Of a stretch of 10,369 nucleotides of DNA, positions 4,978 to 10,369 are shown in pieces; within the stretch, counting starts at the first letter, position 1; every line of letters starts with the position of its first letter. The notes beneath the pieces were generated by a model, which had not been told where the DNA came from, did not search any database, and worked only from the letters and a program-made list of their open reading frames with translations. Made by a program: the position numbers and the translations under genes. The stretch is from Desulfovibrionales bacterium GWA2_65_9 (lineage in GTDB: Bacteria; Desulfobacterota; Desulfovibrionia; Desulfovibrionales; Desulfovibrionaceae), in the NCBI GenBank assembly GCA_001799475.1, contig MGTN01000153.1, positions 37,164 through 47,532 of the forward strand. Reading direction: 5' to 3'.

Positions 4978-5603
4978 TTACCGCCACTCTTGGGAGGCAC
5001 GCGGCAGGACTCGCTGCAGCAGGTGCCGTACAAAAAGCCGTTGTAGGCGTGCAGGATGCGCTCCTCCTTGCGGCGGCGCTCCTCGGGCAGGGGCAGGCGT
5101 TTGGTGATGGCGTCGCTGGCTGCGACCAGGGCGCGCAGCTCGTCCCAGGTAGGGATGGCGCGCACGCCCGTGGCCCCTCCAATCGTATGAGAAAGTGGGT
5201 CACCGGTGGCGGTGTCCAGCACGCTGGCGCCGATGGAGTCCGTGGCGATGGCCACGGGCACCGGGCCGCCAGGGAACAGCCGGGCGCAACTCACGGTCTC
5301 GCGCTCGAAGCTGCCCACGTCTCCGGCGCAGAAGATCACCAGCAAAAGCGGACGGCCGGACCCGCCGGACGTATCGGACGTGTCGGACGTATCGTAGGCC
5401 ACCAAGTCGATGTGCCGCCCGGTGTCCTGGCCGTCGATCTGGAACACGAGAGGCACCTTGGCCCTGAGGCTGTCCCTGGGGAAGCCCTTGTCCTCCACCA
5501 GCATGCGCGCCAGGGCCTGCCGGAACTCCTCGTAGGTGGTCTCCTCGATCTTCTCGCCGCTCAGGTAGTCCGTGAGCATGCCGCCGAGGCTAACTTCGTG
5601 CAT
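4974..5603 (-). CDS. HsdR N-terminal-domain-like protein (PD-(D/E)XK fold, probably degenerate)
   Basis: 209 residues, far shorter than a type I restriction subunit (about 1000), so only the N-terminal nuclease-like domain is present. TYEEFRQALARMLVEDKGFPRDSLRAKV (23-50) is the typical opening helix and linker. HIDLVAYD (64-71) holds the Asp of the PD motif (Asp66). RPLLLVIFCAGDVGSFERETVSCARLF (84-110) aligns with the usual RPLLVIECKAP...Q segment, but the E-x-K triad reads Phe91-Cys92-Ala93, so nuclease activity is doubtful. The C-terminus has Cys195, Cys196 and Cys200 near a FLYGTCC motif. Insert 71-79 (DTSDTSDTS) is a 9-bp repeat product. AAGGAGG lies 4 nt before the ATG. The gene overlaps the FapA gene by 4 bp. 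No HsdM or HsdS is present, so a restriction role is unlikely; the real function is unknown. Confidence 0.75.
   Translation of the reverse strand: MHEVSLGGMLTDYLSGEKIEETTYEEFRQALARMLVEDKGFPRDSLRAKVPLVFQIDGQDTGRHIDLVAYDTSDTSDTSGGSGRPLLLVIFCAGDVGSFERETVSCARLFPGGPVPVAIATDSIGASVLDTATGDPLSHTIGGATGVRAIPTWDELRALVAASDAITKRLPLPEERRRKEERILHAYNGFLYGTCCSESCRVPPKSGGK
5367..5393. repeat. 9-bp tandem repeat inside the HsdR-N-like gene
   Basis: Three copies of ggacgtatc (the middle one ggacgtgtc) at 5367-5375, 5376-5384 and 5385-5393. It encodes repeated Asp-Thr-Ser at residues 71-79, in the loop between the two central strands of the nuclease-like fold. The unit length preserves the frame. Confidence 0.85.
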
Positions 5604-5607
5604 AGCG

Positions 5608-5614
5608 CCTCCTT
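5608..5614 (-). promoter_or_regulatory. Strong ribosome binding site of the HsdR-N-like gene
   Basis: AAGGAGG on the minus strand, 4 nt before the ATG at 5603. It fixes the start of the operon's first gene. Confidence 0.7.
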
Positions 5615-5626
5615 GATTCTGGAATT

Positions 5627-5654
5627 ACGCTAACGGCTTAGGCCGGGAAGTCAA
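5627..5654 (-). promoter_or_regulatory. Candidate promoter for the HsdR-N/FapA operon
   Basis: Minus strand: TTGACT (-35, 5654-5649, 5 of 6), a 16-nt spacer, and TAGCGT (-10, 5632-5627, 3 of 6), about 24 nt before the start codon. It lies just downstream of the nuoN terminator, which supports independent transcription. Confidence 0.45.
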
Positions 5655-5663
5655 GGGGTGCAA

Positions 5664-5691
5664 CAAAAAAGGCCCGCAAGAGCGGGCCTTT
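5664..5691 (-). terminator. Rho-independent terminator of the nuo operon
   Basis: Minus strand: AAA, then GGCCCGC (5688-5682), a 4-nt loop TCTT, GCGGGCC (5677-5671), then a run of six T (5670-5665). The 7-bp GC stem can be extended by three A-T pairs. It starts about 24 nt after the nuoN stop codon, marking the end of the complex I transcript. Confidence 0.92.
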
Positions 5692-5714
5692 CATTGAACC
5701 AAAGCAAAGCAGGA

Positions 5715-7151
5715 CTACGGCAGGAGCTGCTTGCCCGCCATGATGGCGAAGTCGAACACGCGGCCAGGCACCATGCCGAGCACCAGCACCAGGGCGGCCA
5801 GCAGGGTCGCGCCGCAGATGCTGAAGGCGCTGTTGTCCGGCGTGGGCACGTCTTCGCCAGCCTCGTGGGTGTAGGCATGGCGCACCAGGCCCAGATAGTA
5901 GTAGATGGCGATGGCGCTGTTCACGACCAGGGTGATGACCAGCCAGTTGTAGCCATGGTCCCAGGCCGAGGTGATCAGGAAGAACTTGCCCATGAAGCCG
6001 ATGGTCGGCGGCAGGCCAACCAGGGCAAAGGCGCCCACGCCCAGGGCAAAGGCCAGGGCCGGGGCGCGCTTGTACAGGCCGTTCAGGTCGTCGAGCTGCA
6101 GGTTGCGGCCGTCGGAGGCCACGCGGCTGATGACCCAGAAGCAGAGCAGGTTCATGACCAGATAGGCCAGGGCGTAGAACACCGCCGCCGACAGGCCCAT
6201 GGCCGTGCCGGAAACCAGACCGACCATGATGTAGCCCGCGTGGGCCACGGACGAGAAGCCGAGCAGGCGCTTCAGGTCCTTCTGGGCCAGGGCGCAGAGG
6301 TTGCCGTAGGTCATGGACGCGGCGCCCAGGACGGCCAGGAGCGTTGTGATCTCCAGACCGGGCTTGAGCAACGTGGCCAGGCGCACCAGCACGACCACCG
6401 CGCCCAGTTTGGGCAGGGTGGCGACGAAACCGGCGGTCTCGTTGCTTGCGCCCTGGTAGACATCCGGGCACCAGAAGTGGAAGGGGAACAGCGCCAGCTT
6501 GTAGAACATGCCGCCCAGGAACAGCGACAGTCCGACCACGGCCATGGGCGCGCCCTCCCAGGTCCAGGTGCGCAGGGCCAGCTGCGAGATGTAGCTCGTG
6601 TGCTGGCTGGCCAGGATGTAGGAGAAACCGTACAGCGCCAGGGCCGTGGCCACCGCGCCAAACAGAATGTACTTGATGCCCGCCTCGGCCGCGCGCTTGT
6701 CGCCCAGGCCGCCGGTGTTGCGCAGGGGGATGACCGCGTACAGGCTGTACGAGGAGATCTCCAGGGCCAGGTAGATGGTGATGAGCTCCACCGCCGAGGA
6801 CAAAATCATCAGGCCCCAGGCCGAGAGAGCCAGGAACATGAAGTAGTCCGGGCGCTTGCGCTCCTCAAGGGAGGGCTGGCGGGAGGCGTTCAACACGGTC
6901 ACATAGAAGCCTGCGGAAATGGCCAGCTTTATGAACTGCGAGAGCGCGTCAATTTTGTAGGCCCCGCCGAAGAGGAGCCCCTCCGCCCCCCAGGACACGA
7001 TGCACACGAAGATGCCGAAGCCCGCGAAGAACGGAAGCCAGCGCTCCGCAGGGGGGGTGTCGGAGCCGTCGCCCAGGCTCTGGAAGAACAGGGCGAGGAT
7101 CAGCAACAGTTGGTATAATTCCGGGACAATCTGGATGGGATTGAAAACCAC
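5715..7151 (-). CDS. nuoN: NADH-quinone oxidoreductase subunit N
   Basis: 478 residues, close to E. coli NuoN (485), and almost wholly hydrophobic with about 14 predicted membrane helices. It is one of three antiporter-like proton-translocating subunits of the complex I membrane arm. The expected ionisable residues are present: Glu131 in the YLALEISSYSLY helix (TM5), Lys218 in FYKLALFPFHFW (TM7), Lys248 in LPKLGAV (TM8) and Lys389 in GFMGKFFLI (TM12). NuoN-specific signatures include CPDVYQGASNE (228-238) and FSSVAHAGYIMVG. I place the start at the GTG at 7151 because AGGGAG lies 8 nt upstream. The in-frame GTG at 7160 adds three residues but has no room for a Shine-Dalgarno sequence. Only 12 nt separate it from nuoM, and it is the last gene before the terminator. 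Confidence 0.93.
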   Translation of the reverse strand: MVFNPIQIVPELYQLLLILALFFQSLGDGSDTPPAERWLPFFAGFGIFVCIVSWGAEGLLFGGAYKIDALSQFIKLAISAGFYVTVLNASRQPSLEERKRPDYFMFLALSAWGLMILSSAVELITIYLALEISSYSLYAVIPLRNTGGLGDKRAAEAGIKYILFGAVATALALYGFSYILASQHTSYISQLALRTWTWEGAPMAVVGLSLFLGGMFYKLALFPFHFWCPDVYQGASNETAGFVATLPKLGAVVVLVRLATLLKPGLEITTLLAVLGAASMTYGNLCALAQKDLKRLLGFSSVAHAGYIMVGLVSGTAMGLSAAVFYALAYLVMNLLCFWVISRVASDGRNLQLDDLNGLYKRAPALAFALGVGAFALVGLPPTIGFMGKFFLITSAWDHGYNWLVITLVVNSAIAIYYYLGLVRHAYTHEAGEDVPTPDNSAFSICGATLLAALVLVLGMVPGRVFDFAIMAGKQLLP

Positions 7152-7159
7152 GGCCGCCA

Positions 7160-7165
7160 CTCCCT
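7160..7165 (-). promoter_or_regulatory. Ribosome binding site supporting the nuoN GTG start
   Basis: AGGGAG on the minus strand overlaps the nuoM stop codon (TAG at 7166-7164) and lies 8 nt before the GTG at 7151, favouring that start over the GTG at 7160. Confidence 0.5.
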
Positions 7166-8702
7166 AATTGTTGACCGGTTCGGCAGGGACAACAACGGCG
7201 GCCACCGCAGCGGGCACGGCCTCAGCCGTCACCTTCTGCTCCACCGTGTTGCGCTGCTTGAAGTCGCCCACGAGCTTCTCGACGGAAGGATCGATGAGCT
7301 TGAAGAAGAAACCCGGCGCCAGGCCGATGTAGAACACGAATGCTGCCGGAATAAGCAGATAGGCCCACTCGCGGGTGTTCAGGTCGGGCCAGGTCTTGGC
7401 GCTGCTCGGCTGGCCCCAGGCCATCTTGAGCGACACGCGGAACATGTAGGCCGCGCCCAGAAGCGCGCCGGGCACCAGGAAAGCGCCCACAATGTAGCTC
7501 TTCTGGAAGGCGCCGGTGAAGACCAGCATCTCGCCCACGAACCCGTTGGTGCCAGGGAAGCCGAGACTCGCCAGGGCATACAGACCCCAGAAGCCCATGA
7601 AGGCTGGCAAATACTTGCCCAGGCCCATGTTGTCGACGATCTGACGGCTGTGGCTGCGTTCGTACACACAGCCGATCATCATAAACAGTGCGCCGGTGAT
7701 GATGCCGTGATTGAGCATCTGGAAGAGCGCCCCCTCAACCCCGCGCTGGTTGAACAGGAAGATGCCCAGGGTGACGAAGCCCATGTGGCCCACCGACGAG
7801 TAGGCGACCAGCTTCTTGATGTCCTCCTGGCCGAGCGCGATGGCCCCGCCGTAGAGGATGCTGGCGATGGAGATGGCTATCATCAAGGGCGCGAAGTACT
7901 CGCTGGCCGCCGGGGTCAGCGGCAGGCAGAAGCGCAGGAAGCCGTAGGTGCCCATCTTGAGCAGCACCGCAGCCAGGATGACCGAGCCGGCCGAAGGCGC
8001 CTGCACGTGGGCTGCCGGAAGCCAGGTGTGGAACGGGAACATGGGCACCTTGATGGCGAAGGCCAGGGCCATGGCCAGGAAGGTCCAGAACTGGAACTGG
8101 AAGGTGAAGGGGAACTGCATCAGCTCCGGGATGGAGAAGGTGCCGCCCGTGATGCGGAAGGCCACGATGGCGGCCAGGAGCAGCGTGCTGCCGGCCAGCG
8201 TGTACAGGAAGAACTTGAGCGATGCATACCGACGCTGGTCGCCGCCCCAGACTGCGATGAGCAGGTACATGGGGATGAGCATGGCCTCCCAGAACACGTA
8301 GAAGAGCACGAAGTCCAGGGCCGCGAACACGCCGACGCAGGCCGCGGTCATGAACAGCAGGCAGAAGTGGAACTCTTTCACGCGCTTACTGATGTACGTC
8401 CAGGAGCACATGACGCACAGCGGCAATATGGCCAGCGTCAGCATGACCATGAGGTAGCTGATGCCGTCCACAGCGAGATGGTATTCCAGCCCCCACTGCG
8501 GCACCCAATGGGCACGCTCCACAAACTGCCATTCGGCGTTGTGTTTAAAGGTGAAGAGCGGGATGGCCAGAATCAGCTCCAGGATGGACGCTCCCATTGT
8601 GTAGGCGCGGGTAACCTGGGGGCTTTTGATGAAGAAAAGCCCCGCTGCGGCCAGAAGCGGAAAGACGATCAGTGTCGTTAAAACTGGGTATCCGAATTCC
8701 AA
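7164..8702 (-). CDS. nuoM: NADH-quinone oxidoreductase subunit M
   Basis: 512 residues, matching NuoM length (about 509 in E. coli), with about 14 membrane helices. It is the middle antiporter-like subunit of the complex I proton channel array. Key residues: Glu139 in FYVFWEAMLIPMY (TM5), Lys218 in AFAIKVPMFPFHTWLP (TM7), Lys249 in AAVLLKMGTYGFLR (TM8) and Glu391 in GFVGEMLVF (TM12). The TM12 Glu, in place of the Lys found in NuoL and NuoN, marks the protein as NuoM. AHVQAPSAGS is also typical. The start is TTG at 8702, with GGAG 8 nt upstream; no ATG lies early enough to keep the first helix. The last 25 or so residues form an Ala/Val/Pro-rich tail (about 488-512) beyond the normal end. It follows the NuoL-position gene by 27 nt. 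Confidence 0.95.
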   Translation of the reverse strand: MEFGYPVLTTLIVFPLLAAAGLFFIKSPQVTRAYTMGASILELILAIPLFTFKHNAEWQFVERAHWVPQWGLEYHLAVDGISYLMVMLTLAILPLCVMCSWTYISKRVKEFHFCLLFMTAACVGVFAALDFVLFYVFWEAMLIPMYLLIAVWGGDQRRYASLKFFLYTLAGSTLLLAAIVAFRITGGTFSIPELMQFPFTFQFQFWTFLAMALAFAIKVPMFPFHTWLPAAHVQAPSAGSVILAAVLLKMGTYGFLRFCLPLTPAASEYFAPLMIAISIASILYGGAIALGQEDIKKLVAYSSVGHMGFVTLGIFLFNQRGVEGALFQMLNHGIITGALFMMIGCVYERSHSRQIVDNMGLGKYLPAFMGFWGLYALASLGFPGTNGFVGEMLVFTGAFQKSYIVGAFLVPGALLGAAYMFRVSLKMAWGQPSSAKTWPDLNTREWAYLLIPAAFVFYIGLAPGFFFKLIDPSVEKLVGDFKQRNTVEQKVTAEAVPAAVAAVVVPAEPVNN

Positions 8703-8710
8703 GGCTCGCT

Positions 8711-8714
8711 CTCC
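8711..8714 (-). promoter_or_regulatory. Ribosome binding site supporting the TTG start of nuoM
   Basis: GGAG on the minus strand, 8 nt before the TTG at 8702. The next in-frame ATG (codon 36) would delete the first membrane helix, so the TTG start is favoured. Confidence 0.55.
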
Positions 8715-8729
8715 GTCTCGTTGCGAGGT

Positions 8730-10369
8730 TTAGGCGAAATACCAGACCACAGCGAACACACACAGGGCAAGGGTAGCCGCCAGGCCCAGGTAGTCCTGGA
8801 TTCTGCCGGTCTGCACCTTGGCGCTGAGCACGCCCACGTTCTGGACCGTGTACGCCGAGCCGTCCACCACTGTGTCGATTCCCTTGGTGTCGAACCAGAC
8901 CGTACCCCGCGCCAGGGTCAACAGGCCGCCCAGGCCGGCGACGCGATAGGCCTCGGTCCAGCGGTCATCAATCCAGGCCAGGGGCTTAGAGACCAGGGCG
9001 AGCACGCCCCGGCCGATGAGCCGGTAGAAGAAGTCGAAGTCCAGGTTGGTCTTGGCGTGCGGGGTGATGATGTCCCGCGTGAGATAAAAGGCCAGCCCGG
9101 AGAATCCGAGAAGCAAGAGCGACTGCAACACATGCCACGCGGTCCAGGGATGGTACGCATGTTCCATCTCAAAGGGCAGGTAGCGGTAGAGCATGTCCGG
9201 GTACAGGCCCTGGGCGATGCACAAAACCGCGCCCATGGCCATGCCCACGTACATGTTCACCGGGATGGGCTTGAGCTCCATCGTGTCGTTGGCGGGCTTG
9301 GCCCAGAAGGCGAAGTACGGCAGCTTGATGCCCACAGAGACGAAGGTGCCCACCGCCGCGATTTCCATGCAGATGGCCAGCCAGGTGCGATGCGCCTCGG
9401 CCGCGCCGGTGATGGTCATGGTCTTGGAGATGAAGCCGTTGAACAGCGGCATGCCCGAGATGGACAGCGCCGCCACCATGTACAGGACCATGACCCAGGG
9501 GATGCGGTGCACCAGGCCACCCAGCTTGTCCAGCTTGGTGGTGCCAGCGGCGTAGAGCAGGCAGCCGGTGCCCATGAACAGCAGACCCTTGTACAGGATG
9601 TGCGCGTAGGCGTGGGCCACCGCGCCGTTCATGGTCATGGCCGTGCCGATGCCGATGCCGGCCACCATGTACCCGACCTGGGAGACGATGTGGTAGGACA
9701 GGATGCGCCGGGCGTTGTTCTCGATGCACGCGTAGAGCACGCCGTAGACACACATGACGGTGCCGGCGATGGCCAGGGCCTCCACTCCGTGGAAGCCGCG
9801 CAGGAGCACGTAGACAGCGGTCTTGGTGGTGAAGGCGCACATGAACACCGAGCCGGTGACCGTGCCTTCGGGGTAGGCGTCGGGCAACCAGGCATGCATG
9901 GGCACCACCGCAGCGTTGACGCAGAAGCCGAGCAGGATCATCCAGTCGTAGGTCATCATCTGCGCGGGCGCCACGGCGTCGAAGCTGAAGTTGCCCACGG
10001 CCTTGTAGCGCAGGAGCAGGCCGATCAGGAGGAACAGCCCGCCGATGGTGTGGTACATGAAGTAGCGGAAGCCGGCCTTGGTCGAGATCGGGTTTCTCGC
10101 CAGCCAGATCAGGAAGGTCGAGCCGATGCTCATGAACTCCCAGAAGATGAAGAGCGTCAGGAAGTCCGCCGCAAAGGTGCAGCCGAACGCTCCGCCCACG
10201 TACACGCAGGCCATGATGTGCTGGAGCTTGTCCTCCACATGCATGGCATAGACCATGCCGATGAGGCTCATGACGGCGAAGACCTGGGCAAAGACCAACG
10301 AGAGCTTGTCGACCCGGCCGAACTGCAAGGTCTGGCCCAGGTACTGGAGCTCGCCGTAGTTCCCGGGGA
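8730..10369 (-). CDS. NuoL-position antiporter-like subunit (MrpD/NuoL type), 5' end outside window
   Basis: 545 codons are visible and the frame is still open at the right edge. The in-frame TTG at 10328 is an internal Leu, since the sequence before it (GELQYLGQT) continues a normal NuoL/MrpD-like N-terminus. It is a multi-helix proton-conducting subunit. Visible residues: Glu in FIFWEFMSIGS (codon 10139-10137, TM5); Lys in AFTTKTAVYVLLR (9824-9822, TM8); Lys in NGFISKTMT (9425-9423, TM12, NuoL-like). At the TM7 Lys position the protein has Asn (GFCVNAAVVPMHAWLPDAY, 9917-9915). The PDAYPE-TVTG segment and the later NLDFDFFYR motif recall MrpD-type Na+/H+ antiporter subunits. The C-terminus (VVDGSAYTVQNVG, SAKVQTGRIQDYLG) is NuoL-like. 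Its position before nuoM and nuoN makes it the NuoL counterpart. Databases may name it Na+/H+ antiporter subunit D; the choice between the two names is uncertain. Confidence 0.85.
   Translation of the reverse strand, partial: PGNYGELQYLGQTLQFGRVDKLSLVFAQVFAVMSLIGMVYAMHVEDKLQHIMACVYVGGAFGCTFAADFLTLFIFWEFMSIGSTFLIWLARNPISTKAGFRYFMYHTIGGLFLLIGLLLRYKAVGNFSFDAVAPAQMMTYDWMILLGFCVNAAVVPMHAWLPDAYPEGTVTGSVFMCAFTTKTAVYVLLRGFHGVEALAIAGTVMCVYGVLYACIENNARRILSYHIVSQVGYMVAGIGIGTAMTMNGAVAHAYAHILYKGLLFMGTGCLLYAAGTTKLDKLGGLVHRIPWVMVLYMVAALSISGMPLFNGFISKTMTITGAAEAHRTWLAICMEIAAVGTFVSVGIKLPYFAFWAKPANDTMELKPIPVNMYVGMAMGAVLCIAQGLYPDMLYRYLPFEMEHAYHPWTAWHVLQSLLLLGFSGLAFYLTRDIITPHAKTNLDFDFFYRLIGRGVLALVSKPLAWIDDRWTEAYRVAGLGGLLTLARGTVWFDTKGIDTVVDGSAYTVQNVGVLSAKVQTGRIQDYLGLAATLALCVFAVVWYFA

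Noticed and set aside
4177..5046. Plus-strand open frame of 289 codons opposite the FapA gene
   Set aside because: It is a shadow of the FapA reading frame with His/Arg/Leu-rich composition typical of antisense frames.
4974..5603. Type I restriction-modification locus
   Set aside because: Only an HsdR-N-like domain is present; there is no helicase part, HsdM or HsdS, and the catalytic residues look lost.
5658..7118. Plus-strand open frame of 486 codons opposite nuoN
   Set aside because: It begins inside the nuo terminator, is antisense to a clear NuoN, and its Gln/Gly/His-rich translation has no domain.
7650..8681. Plus-strand open frame of 343 codons opposite nuoM
   Set aside because: It is antisense to NuoM, whose motifs are unmistakable; composition is that of a shadow frame.

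Overview
The window looks like chromosomal DNA from a G+C-rich, strictly respiratory delta-proteobacterium, most likely a Desulfovibrionales sulfate reducer. I infer this from gene content: a GAK-system XXXCH-type protein, a YchF-like DUF933 P-loop protein, a single-cluster [4Fe-4S] ferredoxin of the Desulfovibrio type, an HsdR-N-like protein with a Cys-rich tail, and a complex I membrane arm. Nothing in the window fixes the species. Coding density is high, no gene-free stretch exceeds 300 bp, and I see no tRNA, rRNA, CRISPR array, transposase or phage gene.

Left part (1-1282, minus strand): a 3'-truncated XXXCH-domain gene runs off the left edge. Upstream of it is a shikimate kinase gene whose 3' end carries a 12-bp tandem repeat. 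The XXXCH gene appears to have its own promoter in the 138-bp gap. Between 1283 and 1447 lie back-to-back promoters for shikimate kinase (minus) and the next plus-strand unit.

Centre left (1448-2800, plus strand): a diverged YchF/Obg-type P-loop protein (DUF933/TGS C-terminus) is followed 54 bp later by a small ferredoxin with a Gln-rich N-terminus, probably as one transcript. This unit converges on the fapA-like gene across a 242-bp spacer (2801-3042). That spacer is packed with five hairpins, including perfect inverted repeats with 24-bp and 20-bp arms.

Centre right (3043-5603, minus strand): a two-gene operon. An HsdR-N-type (PD-(D/E)XK-like) protein, with the usual E-x-K residues apparently replaced, overlaps by 4 bp (ATGA) a 644-residue FapA/DUF342 polymer-forming protein whose N-terminal half looks internally duplicated. 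A promoter sits just upstream, immediately after a strong Rho-independent terminator.

Right part (5664-10369, minus strand): the distal end of a complex I operon, in the order NuoL-position antiporter subunit (5' end outside the window), NuoM, NuoN, then the terminator. These three proteins are the proton-pumping antiporter-like subunits of the membrane arm. The NuoL-position protein combines a NuoL-like C-terminus with a core recalling MrpD-type antiporter subunits, including Asn where the TM7 Lys is expected. NuoM appears to start at TTG and NuoN at GTG.

Most of this is ordinary housekeeping DNA. The points most worth a second look are the XXXCH gene (part of a poorly understood system), the coupled degenerate-nuclease/FapA pair, the hairpin cluster, and the MrpD/NuoL hybrid.
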